DNA of 64,000 nucleotides from Nostoc cf. commune SO-36 (GTDB lineage: Bacteria; Cyanobacteriota; Cyanobacteriia; Cyanobacteriales; Nostocaceae): NCBI RefSeq assembly GCF_023734775.1, contig NZ_AP025733.1, forward strand, positions 186,001-250,000, in the 5' to 3' direction. Below the pieces are notes generated by a model. The model searched no databases, was not told the DNA's origin, and saw nothing but the letters and a program-made list of their open reading frames with translations. Of this stretch, positions 1-7,753 are shown in pieces. How positions within the stretch are numbered: position 1 is the first letter of the stretch; each line of letters begins with the position of its first letter. Both the position numbers and the translations under genes were made by a program.

Positions 1-151
1 TATGTAGCCACTGTTGTTGAACTAGTCGTTCGCGTTCTGATAGTTTAAAGTTTTGAGAGAGACTGTTAATAAAGTTAACAACACTCGTCGTTAATTTTTC
101 TAAAGGGCTTGAGACTTTTGAAGGGGAGTCGCTTTGGTTGTTGTCTTGCAT
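1..151 (-). CDS. N-terminal part of an unknown protein, cut by the window edge
   Basis: An ATG at 149-151 (minus strand) opens a frame with no stop down to base 1, so only the first 50 residues are visible. They are polar at the start (MQDNNQSDSPSK) and then resemble an amphipathic helix with several Leu and Phe. It begins 13 bases after the stop of the ATPase gene on its right, so it is probably the next gene of the same minus-strand operon. No family is recognisable. Confidence 0.5.
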   Translation of the reverse strand, partial: MQDNNQSDSPSKVSSPLEKLTTSVVNFINSLSQNFKLSERERLVQQQWLH

Positions 152-164
152 AGGTTTACTGAGT

Positions 165-1979
165 TTAGTTCTGGTTGCTATTTCCGCCGTCGAATTTGTA
201 CTTAATTGGAGAATCTTGAAGCAATCTTTCGATTCCTAAACGGATTAAATCTGGTGGAACTCCATCCAATTTCAATTCGTTTTGAATAAACTCATCAATT
301 GAGTTAGCTGTAGTTTTTTCTAAGAGTGCCAACATCTGTTGAGCTTGAGTTTTTGGTGTATCAATTGATGAATTAGTTTCGACATGAGAAGAATGTTGAT
401 CGCTAGGTGCAGAATTAACAAACTGTTTGGTATCCCGGTCATAGCCAGAGAAGTTTTTTAGCTGTGGCATTGGGAACCATTGATTGATGCCGCCGTAATA
501 CACTGCTCGACCAACTGGTGATTGTGCGGCAATTTCCATGACTTGGGTGGAAGTAATCTTGCGATCGCTGGGTATGAGTTGAGTGGCAATCATGGCGTTG
601 TAAGCTGGGACGTTATCTGGAGAAACTAAGGCAACAGATGTTAACTGCGATCGCAGTCCGCCAGAAATGCCCAAGTCGTCCGTGTGAGGATTTTGAACGA
701 CAATCCAGAAATGCCAACCAGAACTATCACCGCAAGAACAGTAAGAGATGATTTTGTCTTTGAGCCAACCAATTTCACCCTTGGTATTCTTGAACTTGGA
801 ACAAACAGCCGTACCTTCATCTAAAATGATGAGCTTTGGGCTAGAGATTTTCTGGAACTCGGTAAAACATTCTTTGACCCACTTGACCGCTTCGACTGGC
901 GACATTTCTAGGATTTTAGCCCGTTTAAAAGTATCAACACGACCTAAGAAATATCCAGTTTCTTTCTCGTCACCTTTGGGGTCAATATAAAAGATGTGTA
1001 TGCCAGGATGTAGCCGCTTAATAGCATCGATTGCATTGCTAATGGTGATGCCTTTGCCAGAACCAGGGACACCAACCCACAGCATATTGGTAACTTTTTT
1101 GGCGATGTGACCGATTAGGTCATACTGCGCTTGGGGTTTAGTGGTGTAGGTGGAGATATCGGTATTGACTGGAGAGGGAAAAGCTGGGGGCAGAGGGGAA
1201 AGATTCTCTCCCATGCACCCTGCACCCTGCTCCTTGTCCTCTTCAACCCTTGCTCCCACAGCATGATTTGGTAATTGAGCAAATCGAGCTTGTGGGATAC
1301 CAAGATTTTGCGGTTGTATCGCCTCTTGAATAACTGTTACTTGTTGGTAGTTAACTCGTGGGTCAATTGTCACTTGCGCTAAATGCCCAGACAATTGCTC
1401 ACGGGTGGGAAACTGCCCACGTAGCTGAATAAACCAATCAAGTAACCAACGGTAAGCGTAAAATCTTTTTCCTGGCTCAACGGCACTCAAGTATTCACAC
1501 ACCACATGAGATGATTGCTTGAGCATGGCAAACTCATACTTAGACATTGGCTCCAGATGCAGCATCAAGTCAGCAATTTCATTTTGGTTAGCGAAATATT
1601 CAGCCCGTGCAACGCTATCACCCATTGCCGAAAGGAAACTGAAGAAGTCGCCACGGATAAAGGGAATCGGTGCAAATTGATGAGTATCGTTTAAGTCCTG
1701 AACAATTGACCACAGATAACCAACACCAGCTACAACCGCACCGATTGGAGCAAGAGGGGATGTAGCATAACAAACTGCACCAGTAACAGAGGTGGCCAGT
1801 GTGATGAACTTAGCGAGATTCATGCCATTACGCTCATCTTTGGCGCGGACTAATAACTGATCTTGACGCTCTTGTAACCAAGAAGCGGTATTCCCAGCTT
1901 CCAAATACTCAATGCTGGGGTAATCGTCACGTAAAAGTGCCGTCTCTTTAGTTCCTAGCATTGGCATTTGTTGCTGCAT
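165..1979 (-). CDS. P-loop ATPase, conjugation/DNA-transfer-like
   Basis: A 604-residue protein. Residues 57-95 are hydrophobic and could form one or two membrane helices. The ATPase core follows: Walker A GVPGSGKG near 303-310 and Walker B LIILDEGTA near 383-391. The general pattern recalls VirB4/TraD/FtsK-type motor ATPases of plasmids, but I see no diagnostic signature and do not assign a subfamily. Residues 246-270 (EEDKEQGAGC and a Pro/Ser-rich run) come from a low-complexity tract with repeated CACCCTG units at about 1170-1250 and look like an inserted linker. Two membrane-protein genes lie immediately upstream, which suggests a membrane-bound complex. Confidence 0.65.
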   Translation of the reverse strand: MQQQMPMLGTKETALLRDDYPSIEYLEAGNTASWLQERQDQLLVRAKDERNGMNLAKFITLATSVTGAVCYATSPLAPIGAVVAGVGYLWSIVQDLNDTHQFAPIPFIRGDFFSFLSAMGDSVARAEYFANQNEIADLMLHLEPMSKYEFAMLKQSSHVVCEYLSAVEPGKRFYAYRWLLDWFIQLRGQFPTREQLSGHLAQVTIDPRVNYQQVTVIQEAIQPQNLGIPQARFAQLPNHAVGARVEEDKEQGAGCMGENLSPLPPAFPSPVNTDISTYTTKPQAQYDLIGHIAKKVTNMLWVGVPGSGKGITISNAIDAIKRLHPGIHIFYIDPKGDEKETGYFLGRVDTFKRAKILEMSPVEAVKWVKECFTEFQKISSPKLIILDEGTAVCSKFKNTKGEIGWLKDKIISYCSCGDSSGWHFWIVVQNPHTDDLGISGGLRSQLTSVALVSPDNVPAYNAMIATQLIPSDRKITSTQVMEIAAQSPVGRAVYYGGINQWFPMPQLKNFSGYDRDTKQFVNSAPSDQHSSHVETNSSIDTPKTQAQQMLALLEKTTANSIDEFIQNELKLDGVPPDLIRLGIERLLQDSPIKYKFDGGNSNQN

Positions 1980-1990
1980 GTGAATTCCTC

Positions 1991-2707
1991 TTACTTAGTT
2001 AATTTCCAAATGCTGTAACCAATCTCGCCTGCCATCATTGAAGCTACATTGTAAGCAAAGCAAGCCAAGATCACACCAGGATTCGTGTAACGGAAAGGAT
2101 TACGACCAACGAAGGTAGTAGTCAGATCCAACACCCAGAAAAACAGTGCGATCGCTCCACCTGTGTGGCGTTCTTTCATACCGGCAGCTTTATAATCACC
2201 CCATAAAGCCACGGTCAAATCGATGTTTCCAGTCGGTTTTGTACCCAAAGTATATTGCTTGGAATCTTCAAATTCATGCTTGGCTTGCTGAGGATCTTTA
2301 CCACGCAATGTCCGAGCTTCCATCACTTGGACTAATGCAGAGATGCCAAAACTAATCCAGAACAACACATTGAACGGTAATTGTAACCAACCGATCCAAC
2401 CGATCCATTCTTGCTCAAACCACGGTAGGAGGGGTTTTCCCTGGAATAAAACTTGCCAGATGCTATCAGTAGAAAGCAGTGTACCAATCCAGAAACCAAT
2501 TGCACCAACGAGCTTATATCCGGGTGTGCCTGGGGTAACAAATTGGGCAATGATATGTGAGATAAAGATGACTGGCAGTGAAATTAATGCCACAATCCAC
2601 CGAGCTAATAATTCTAAGTAGTCACCCCCTGCTTTTTTCGGCTCTCCTTGTGAAGATGGTTCTGGGTTTGGTTGTGAATTAGATTTGTTTGGAGTGAGAT
2701 ATTTCAT
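1991..2707 (-). CDS. Multi-pass membrane protein, unknown function
   Basis: A 238-residue protein with a polar N-terminus (about 30 residues) followed by hydrophobic segments near 33-57, 66-80, 100-125 and a C-terminal pair around 185-230. No enzyme motif is visible. It lies 11 bases upstream of the ATPase gene and 3 bases downstream of the next gene, so the three are almost certainly co-transcribed. It may anchor or assist the ATPase. Confidence 0.6.
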   Translation of the reverse strand: MKYLTPNKSNSQPNPEPSSQGEPKKAGGDYLELLARWIVALISLPVIFISHIIAQFVTPGTPGYKLVGAIGFWIGTLLSTDSIWQVLFQGKPLLPWFEQEWIGWIGWLQLPFNVLFWISFGISALVQVMEARTLRGKDPQQAKHEFEDSKQYTLGTKPTGNIDLTVALWGDYKAAGMKERHTGGAIALFFWVLDLTTTFVGRNPFRYTNPGVILACFAYNVASMMAGEIGYSIWKLTK

Positions 2708-2710
2708 AAA

Positions 2711-3121
2711 TCAATCGTGAGAATCTTGGTACAGTGGCGAATTTTTACAAGCATTTTTGAATCTATGCTTCCACCGCCATTGCCTCTGTTCAATGCGTCC
2801 AATACATAAACCAGTTGAGTCATACACAAAAACTGTCTCATCTTCTAAATAACCTGTAGTGTCAGGTCTAGGGTTACGTTTTTTTGAGTCTAGATAGTTC
2901 CTGATTCGTAACTTACTGAATGAGGGCGTAACTCCAAGAGAGTTAATTTTGTCGGCGGTAGCTGCCCTTTGCTCGGCTTTAATGCGTTCTAATTCTTCAG
3001 ACTCTCGAATAGTAATGCCACTGTTGTAAGTTTTGAATTGGGCTGGCAGTTGTGATAGCCAAGGACTTGCGATTAACCCCATGCCCAATAATCCCAACAT
3101 CGCTTGCTTCTGGTATTTCAT
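2711..3121 (-). CDS. Small exported or membrane-anchored protein, unknown
   Basis: A 136-residue protein. Residues 1-28 (MKYQKQAMLGLLGMGLIASP and on) form a basic start and hydrophobic stretch typical of a signal peptide or single anchor. The rest is charged and ends with a short conserved-looking patch (VFVYDSTGLCIGRIEQRQW). Its ATG overlaps the TGA that ends the frameshift-accessible frame of the gene to its right (ATGA overlap at 3118-3121), which supports translational coupling. Confidence 0.55.
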   Translation of the reverse strand: MKYQKQAMLGLLGMGLIASPWLSQLPAQFKTYNSGITIRESEELERIKAEQRAATADKINSLGVTPSFSKLRIRNYLDSKKRNPRPDTTGYLEDETVFVYDSTGLCIGRIEQRQWRWKHRFKNACKNSPLYQDSHD

Positions 3122-3342
3122 TGTTGAAGCTCATCGATAGTTTGTGTTGTCTGGGGTGGCGGTGCATTAACAACACGAACATAAACAGACAGCCCAATGC
3201 AAACTAGAAAAAAAATGACTGAGAATCCGAAAAGATTCTGCTCGAAAAACTTGCGCCATTTTAAGTTGGAGACTGGAGTTGTTTGCTCATTAAAGAGCGT
3301 GTCAAATTTTTCAGATCCTGAATCGTCGCAGGTAGTTTCGAC
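3118..3342 (-). CDS. -1 frame C-terminal extension with a transmembrane segment
   Basis: This frame has no ATG, GTG or TTG of its own that could start it, yet it reads like a real protein: a polar linker rich in Asp, Ser and Thr, then LKWRKFFEQN, a hydrophobic helix (GFSVIFFLVCIGLSVYV), then a Pro/Thr/Gln-rich tail ending at a TGA that overlaps the next gene's ATG. It is reached exactly by a -1 slip at the A AAA AAG heptamer (3342-3348) of the preceding gene. It adds 74 residues to the first 210. An alternative is a decayed start codon of a once separate gene. Confidence 0.55.
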   Translation of the reverse strand, partial: VETTCDDSGSEKFDTLFNEQTTPVSNLKWRKFFEQNLFGFSVIFFLVCIGLSVYVRVVNAPPPQTTQTIDELQQ

Positions 3343-3971
3343 TTTTTTTCTGGTGTCGGCACTCCTAATTCGTCTAAAAATGCTTTCGGGTCAAAACCAA
3401 CAGTTGCAGCAGTAGTCAGGGTTTGAATTTGTTTCTTTACCTCATCCCCAGTCTTTAAACCGTACTCAAGAGTAATTTGTTGCCTGATTTGGGGATCTTT
3501 GGCCAATTGATAAATAAACGCTATTTCATCAAAACCTTGCTCTGTGCGTCGCTGTAATGAACGAGCATCAAGTTCACTGGTGATCTCATCGAACAATTCT
3601 TGCTCAAACTCATGAACTGCCAGCGCTTGAGCAACAGTTTTGCCTGCCACAATGTCCAAGAATGCTTTAAAAGTTTCCCGACTGACTCCAGCAAGATGCA
3701 ATTGTTCACTCACATTTTCTATGGAAGCCGCCTGTATATTCGCCAAATTGCTCGAACCTCCTAACAGCTTCGATTGGTCGAAGGTTGTTTGCGCTAAATT
3801 AAACAACCTCTCTAAGCGATCGCTGATTTCTACAGGAAATTCTTCTGCATTTGGATCAACTGTTGGATCTGATGCGGCAAGCTGTTCTAATCCAGCAATA
3901 ATTTGTTGTGGGCTGTAGCTAGCACTTAATAATTCAAACAATTCTGCGCGAGTAAATGTACTATTCGACAT
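3261..3971 (-). CDS. Helical cytoplasmic protein, zero-frame product
   Basis: A 236-residue, mostly helical, acidic protein with no recognised family. The zero-frame product ends at residue 236. Codons 208-210 are GAA AAA AAG, giving the heptamer A AAA AAG in the correct phase. A -1 shift there would continue 74 residues in another frame, including a transmembrane segment. An AGGAG sequence lies about 12 bases before the heptamer. The product may therefore exist in a soluble 236-residue form and a membrane-anchored 284-residue form. Confidence 0.6.
   Translation of the reverse strand: MSNSTFTRAELFELLSASYSPQQIIAGLEQLAASDPTVDPNAEEFPVEISDRLERLFNLAQTTFDQSKLLGGSSNLANIQAASIENVSEQLHLAGVSRETFKAFLDIVAGKTVAQALAVHEFEQELFDEITSELDARSLQRRTEQGFDEIAFIYQLAKDPQIRQQITLEYGLKTGDEVKKQIQTLTTAATVGFDPKAFLDELGVPTPEKKSKLPATIQDLKNLTRSLMSKQLQSPT
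3342..3367 (-). promoter_or_regulatory. Candidate programmed -1 frameshift site
   Basis: On the minus strand an AGGAG element (about 3363-3367) is followed after roughly 12 bases by A AAA AAG (3348-3342). This is the slippery heptamer of E. coli dnaX, and the spacing fits the Shine-Dalgarno-like stimulator known from that gene. A weak downstream stem (GTCG with CGAC) follows directly. Confidence 0.55.
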
Positions 3972-4506
3972 GATATGTCTCTCCTAAACCATGTGATGTG
4001 AATCTAAGTTGTTCTTGTTCAAAGTTGCTGCGAGTATATTCACCTTTGTTAGCTTCAATAATGGCCTCAACAAGGGGCTTTTTATCAATGCCTTGAACAA
4101 TGTCAGAAAACAATTCGCCAATCTTTCCTACTACCCATACTTGGTACGTTGTCATTAATGGCGCACGTAGTCTCTTTTCTTGAGCAAAAGCTTTCATTCT
4201 TAAGAGTATTAATCTATACTCTGGAACAAGTTGGGCTACTTCTGTCCACCGTTCTAATGTACGGGGGCAGATGCCTAAAATTTTAGTTGCTTTGGCTTTT
4301 GACATCGGTAAAAGCAAGAAATTGACTCCCGATTGGCTTGGTTTTTGATGAAAAAGTTGTTCTCTCCATTGTGACTTCATGAACTTAGTCAAATCCGTGT
4401 CAATAGTCTCAAAAAGATAGTCAATATCTGTGTCAAGCTCCGTATCAATCTCTGTATCAATACCATTGTCAATATCTGTATCAATATTGATGTCCATGAC
4501 AAACAA
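3961..4506 (-). CDS. Helix-turn-helix-like plasmid protein with Asp-Thr repeats
   Basis: A 181-residue protein. The N-terminus carries a short tandem repeat of the type DTDID/DTEID (residues 5-30), encoded by repeated GATATTGATAC-like units, so this end can change length by slippage. Residues 65-100 (MSKAKATKILGICPRTLERW) look like a helix-turn-helix. It overlaps the following gene by 11 bases (3961-3971). A role in DNA binding is inferred from that motif only. Confidence 0.5.
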   Translation of the reverse strand: MFVMDINIDTDIDNGIDTEIDTELDTDIDYLFETIDTDLTKFMKSQWREQLFHQKPSQSGVNFLLLPMSKAKATKILGICPRTLERWTEVAQLVPEYRLILLRMKAFAQEKRLRAPLMTTYQVWVVGKIGELFSDIVQGIDKKPLVEAIIEANKGEYTRSNFEQEQLRFTSHGLGETYHVE

Positions 4507-4588
4507 CTATTGACTATCTATTGACCTTGCTCTTTTATAATAAAAAATCCGCCTTCATACGGGTAGTGTCTGTGTGACCTTTTTGGAT

Positions 4589-4807
4589 TTAAGAAGCACT
4601 TAAATATAAATCTAGTAAACCAAAATGATTTAAGACAGATTCTTTTGGTTGTTGGTAACGACTACTATACTCGTCAGCTAACCAGTGCTTTAAAGTTTCT
4701 GGTGGGTAATCGCTTAGTTCATGAATCTCGGACACCGATAATCCATACTTTAATTTAAATTCTTTAGGATGAATCCGTTTCACCTTCAATAAATGTTTGT
4801 TTGACAT
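4589..4807 (-). CDS. Small HTH-like protein
   Basis: The likely start is the ATG at 4807 (MSNKHLLKVK), giving 72 residues; the frame is open further upstream to 4903 but that part would run through a strong hairpin. Residues 19-45 (LSVSEIHELSDYPPETLKHW) resemble a helix-turn-helix recognition unit. It stands apart from its neighbours, with structured DNA upstream, and may be a small regulator. Confidence 0.5.
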   Translation of the reverse strand: MSNKHLLKVKRIHPKEFKLKYGLSVSEIHELSDYPPETLKHWLADEYSSRYQQPKESVLNHFGLLDLYLSAS

Positions 4808-4856
4808 AAGGCAATTACTTATAAAATCTTTTATCCGATGCGTTTTGATGCAGTGA

Positions 4857-4886
4857 TACCGAAGGCACAATTTTGTACCTTCGGTA
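4857..4886. promoter_or_regulatory. Strong hairpin upstream of the small HTH gene
   Basis: TACCGAAGG (4857-4865) pairs perfectly with CCTTCGGTA (4878-4886) across a 12-base loop. It lies about 50 bases upstream of the ATG at 4807. It has no T tract on the minus strand after the stem, so a 5' leader structure or an operator is more likely than a terminator. Confidence 0.45.
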
Positions 4887-4892
4887 AAAAGC

Positions 4893-5017
4893 AAGCAGAC
4901 CATGAGTGAGGCTCGATCTCAAACAAAGTAGCATTAAGGCTTTGGGACACGCGGATGATTTAGATGAGGCTCTACACCCTAGTAATTCCGTTAAAATAAC
5001 TGTCTCATGGTCTGCTT
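4893..5017. repeat. Element bounded by perfect 14-bp inverted repeats
   Basis: AAGCAGACCATGAG (4893-4906) is repeated in reverse complement as CTCATGGTCTGCTT (5004-5017). The 97 bases between hold no gene. It could be a very small MITE or a cruciform/operator region between two minus-strand operons. Confidence 0.45.
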
Positions 5018-5062
5018 AATCCCTTGCCCTGACTGATTCTGCACCTCTATAAGAAAGAAAAT

Positions 5063-5419
5063 TCATTTTTTTGAATTTTGCAGAAAATCCCGGTTTTTAG
5101 TTGTTCTATTTGAAGTGGGTTTTTTGATTTGTTCTGTAGTCATTTTTGAAGCCTGACTTTGTTTGACCAACACCGATCGCAAATACCGCCGGCACTCCCC
5201 CTCTCCCCGGTGTATGAGAATCCGCAGCGCCTGAATCTCCTGGATCGGAGAAACACAAATCTCAGCAATCGCACTAATCAAATTCTGTTGCTGATGTACA
5301 TAATCTTGATGCTGCTCCTCTAATTCCTGAATCTTGGAGTTCAACTGTTGTATCTGCCGTAATGCTTGCGTCAGAGACGATTCTTTGTTTTGAGAGCGAT
5401 TATTTAGAGTTAACGTCAT
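5063..5419 (-). CDS. Coiled-coil protein, unknown
   Basis: A 118-residue hydrophilic protein. Residues 14-50 form a heptad-rich coiled coil (ALRQIQQLNSKIQELEEQ). The C-terminus is basic and Lys/Thr-rich. Its start overlaps the stop of the upstream lipoprotein gene by four bases (5416-5419), so the two are translationally coupled. Confidence 0.55.
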   Translation of the reverse strand: MTLTLNNRSQNKESSLTQALRQIQQLNSKIQELEEQHQDYVHQQQNLISAIAEICVSPIQEIQALRILIHRGEGECRRYLRSVLVKQSQASKMTTEQIKKPTSNRTTKNRDFLQNSKK

Positions 5420-5805
5420 TTTTTGTTGCTCCTATTTAAATTGTTAAAGCTTTGCCAATCTGGGCATTTATCACCTTGCCAGCCTTTGGGATGAATAGTG
5501 CAATTGAGGGTTACGCCGTTGTAGACACCCCCGTGGAAATACTTGCAACCTCGGCACGGAATAGGCACTGGTCTGGGTTTCAATGATTCTTCAAATTGCG
5601 CTGCTTCAATCCGACTACCAATAAACATGGTCAATCCAGTTGCCATCATGCTGAAACTGAAAACTAGCCTCGCTCCACTTGCAGGTATTGTTATGTTGAA
5701 GTAATTGGTTTTATTTTGTCCAAAAACCATGACACAACCACTCAAAACAGTGGAAAATGCGAAAACTCCAATGGCAGATTTAAGAATCAATTGCTTTGTG
5801 TTCAT
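5416..5805 (-). CDS. Cysteine-containing membrane or lipoprotein-like protein
   Basis: A 129-residue protein. The N-terminus is a signal-like helix ending in LSGC (residues 21-24), a plausible lipobox. A second hydrophobic segment lies near 45-65. The C-terminal region has CRGCKYFHGG, NCTIHPKGW and KCPDW, a four-cysteine pattern that could bind metal. Its ATG overlaps the stop of the small gene upstream (ATGA). Confidence 0.55.
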   Translation of the reverse strand: MNTKQLILKSAIGVFAFSTVLSGCVMVFGQNKTNYFNITIPASGARLVFSFSMMATGLTMFIGSRIEAAQFEESLKPRPVPIPCRGCKYFHGGVYNGVTLNCTIHPKGWQGDKCPDWQSFNNLNRSNKK

Positions 5806-5957
5806 CTTTGCTTTTTAGGTGGTTCATTCTGAGATAACAGAGTGCCAAAATCATAAATCGTTACTGTTGGTTTTGGTTCCGGCTCCAGTTTTGGTTTCGA
5901 CTCTATTACCAATTCAGGACTACCCAAACCGAGTGCATTTTTAATCTCCTGTTCCAT
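5802..5957 (-). CDS. 51-residue acidic/proline-rich small protein
   Basis: The ATG at 5955-5957 opens a 51-residue frame (MEQEIKNALGLGSPELVIES and on) with a run of Lys-Pro-Glu-Pro repeats in the middle. An AAGGAG lies 9 bases upstream. Its TGA overlaps the next gene's ATG and its start lies just after the stop of the preceding gene, so both junctions are coupled as in a compact operon. No family recognised. Confidence 0.5.
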   Translation of the reverse strand: MEQEIKNALGLGSPELVIESKPKLEPEPKPTVTIYDFGTLLSQNEPPKKQR

Positions 5958-5958
5958 A

Positions 5959-6180
5959 TCAAAATTCTCCTTTTTGGGACATCTGCTCTACGCCATCAAT
6001 TGCTTTAACTAACTCAAATAAAACGTTGACAGCATCGTTTAAGACCACATCATTAGTAGTAGAGAAATACTGTGATGACTGAATGTTACGATAATCTCGG
6101 CTACTTTGTACAAGCCGCAATGTATGTTGACAACCCTGCAATATAGCCCGAATCTCTGATGTAGTTAGTTTAATTTTCAT
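5959..6180 (-). CDS. Small hypothetical protein
   Basis: A 73-residue soluble protein (MKIKLTTSEIRAILQGCQHT and on) with two predicted helices. It is directly followed by the 51-residue gene and preceded by a membrane-protein gene 13 bases away. No family recognised. Confidence 0.5.
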   Translation of the reverse strand: MKIKLTTSEIRAILQGCQHTLRLVQSSRDYRNIQSSQYFSTTNDVVLNDAVNVLFELVKAIDGVEQMSQKGEF

Positions 6181-6192
6181 TGCTGTTTCTCT

Positions 6193-6537
6193 CTAAAATT
6201 TGTCTCTTTGAATACTAAAACTTGCCCCCATCAAAGAACTGCCCAAAAATACTGAACAACTAACCAACATTGCACCCAAGCAAATGTTTTTCTGCTGCTG
6301 CCAACCAGAAATGATAATGTTAGGATTAGCATTTCTATCGATAATTTCTAAACCCCAGCACGCAAGCGCCCCAACTCCTGAAAAACCAGTTAAAAGTAGA
6401 GAGCTGATTGCAAATGTTTCTATGGTGCGGTTAATGAATACTTTGGGGTTGAATCTTTTTCGAGTCCGACGAAGAACTAATTTATTCGGAGTGTTTGAGG
6501 GCATAGATGATTGATGAGTTATTTTCTGTGTTTTCAT
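6193..6537 (-). CDS. Small two-helix membrane protein
   Basis: A 114-residue protein with a basic N-terminus (residues 18-38) and two hydrophobic segments near 42-65 and 85-105. It overlaps the end of the upstream gene by 56 bases, which is more than usual; the true start may be an internal codon. No family recognised. Confidence 0.45.
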   Translation of the reverse strand: MKTQKITHQSSMPSNTPNKLVLRRTRKRFNPKVFINRTIETFAISSLLLTGFSGVGALACWGLEIIDRNANPNIIISGWQQQKNICLGAMLVSCSVFLGSSLMGASFSIQRDKF

Positions 6538-6745
6538 TATTTTTTATTTCCGAAACGACAACATCAACTAAAAGAATATTTATTTTTAACCTATCTGCTA
6601 TTAAGGCATTAACTCTTTGCAAAGCATTCAAGTATTTGAAATAGCCCTGCTCACCCATTTGTTCAATAGTTTTAGCTGCTGATGCTTTCTGATATTTGGA
6701 GTGAAATATATTTCTAAGTTGCAGTAGTCTTTTTAAATCACTCAT
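6482..6745 (-). CDS. Small hypothetical protein
   Basis: The chosen start is the ATG at 6743-6745 (MSDLKRLLQL), which has AAAGGGG 8 bases upstream; this gives 87 residues. A longer frame from 6808 lacks such a site. The protein is helical and soluble. No family recognised. Confidence 0.5.
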   Translation of the reverse strand: MSDLKRLLQLRNIFHSKYQKASAAKTIEQMGEQGYFKYLNALQRVNALIADRLKINILLVDVVVSEIKNNENTENNSSIIYALKHSE

Positions 6746-6822
6746 AATCTTTTCCCCTTTATTTTGATGAATGAAATTCCCCAATATGACAGAACCAGAG
6801 GCAATCACGCAAATTGTGACAT

Positions 6823-7080
6823 TTAATCAAGTTCTGGTAGTCTAGCCAAATGCTCAATCACAGCTTGACGCTGTTTAGTAGTGAAGTACTTCTTTTGTTG
6901 AAACCAGTCTCGCAATTTGACTAAAAAATCATCATTAGTTAACCAATCATCTTCAACGTAAGCCTCAATAATTTCAACTAGCTCCTGATTCGTTTTCTGC
7001 TGATAATTTTCACAGTTTACGGTATCTAAATATTCTTCTTTTAATGCCATATCTTCTGCCAAGTCAGCCATTTCTCCCAT
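6823..7080 (-). CDS. Small acidic hypothetical protein
   Basis: An 85-residue, strongly acidic protein with many Glu, Asp and Leu and a hydrophilic helical profile. It starts 20 bases after the stop of the gene to its right. No domain recognised. Confidence 0.45.
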   Translation of the reverse strand: MGEMADLAEDMALKEEYLDTVNCENYQQKTNQELVEIIEAYVEDDWLTNDDFLVKLRDWFQQKKYFTTKQRQAVIEHLARLPELD

Positions 7081-7100
7081 AACTACCTCCTAGTTTAAAA

Positions 7101-7412
7101 TTAGTGATGTACGCTAAGTTCAGGCAATTGTGCAAGCGCTCCTTCCATCCATACCTGAATTGCTTCCATCTCAGAAACACCTCGCAGTACAGCATCGATT
7201 ACGTGTTTCTGATAAGAATTAACAGCATGATTCGGATTCCCAAACTTATTACCAGCCCAAGCCAAACACATAGTTTTCACTAGTTCGTCAATCTGAACAG
7301 AATCAAGCTCACTGGGACTTGATGGAACAATTCGCAATTCGCAATTCGCAATTCGCAATTGTGAACATAATTGAATAATTGCTGCATTTAGGGTACAAGC
7401 CCCTAATTTCAA
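7101..7412 (-). CDS. Hypothetical protein with a start made by an inserted repeat
   Basis: The frame runs 103 residues, but the first 30 come from the palindromic AATTCGC element at 7324-7503 and look artificial. The last 70 (ELDSVQIDELVKTMCLAWAG and on) look like genuine protein. It may be the displaced downstream part of the ERF gene or a separate gene that lost its own start. It overlaps the end of the ERF fragment by four bases. Confidence 0.4.
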   Translation of the reverse strand: MKLGACTLNAAIIQLCSQLRIANCELRIVPSSPSELDSVQIDELVKTMCLAWAGNKFGNPNHAVNSYQKHVIDAVLRGVSEMEAIQVWMEGALAQLPELSVHH

Positions 7413-7503
7413 TTAGAAAAAAATCTCTTAGACGTAGTATCAATATCCAAGTCCCTAACTTTAGTTATAGAGTAATAATTGCGAATTGCGAATTGCGAAT
7501 TGG
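7324..7503. repeat. Palindromic insertion with inverted AATTCGC tandem repeats
   Basis: At 7328-7362 the unit AATTCGC is repeated in tandem, and at 7477-7503 the reverse complement GCGAATT is repeated. About 115 bases separate the two arms. The whole behaves like a small MITE-type palindrome and lies inside the ERF gene region, where it supplies stop and start codons. Confidence 0.55.
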
Positions 7504-7738
7504 AGATGATACTCTCTCCAGATTCATGAAAAACATGAGTCCGTAGTACGGTTTTACCTTCAAATATTTCGGTGGTTTGAATTATCACCAATCCATGTTT
7601 ACCAAGCGCAGGAGTGACGGCATCCAATACAGCATCTAGTGTTGCATATTTGCGTTTATAGTGAGGATTAGTACCGTCTTTTTGAATGGGGTTAAACTCT
7701 GCCTTTGCTTTGATTAAAGCTTTGATTAATTCTTGCAT
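7409..7738 (-). pseudogene. ERF-type single-strand annealing protein, N-terminal part only
   Basis: Residues 1-75 (MQELIKALIKAKAEFNPIQK ... KYATLDAVLDAVTPALGKHG ... VLRTHVFHESGESI) match the start of ERF superfamily annealing proteins of phages and plasmids, which promote RecA-independent recombination. After GESI the frame enters the palindromic insertion and reads unrelated sequence to the stop. The family usually continues with a conserved region ending in a Y-[VA]-RRY-type motif, which is missing. Function is probably lost. Confidence 0.65.
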
Positions 7739-7753
7739 TTTCCAGATCCTCTT

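Noticed and set aside
7324..7503. CRISPR-like array from repeated AATTCGC units
   Set aside because: The units are 7 bases in direct tandem without spacers and form an inverted pair; this is a palindromic repeat, not a CRISPR.
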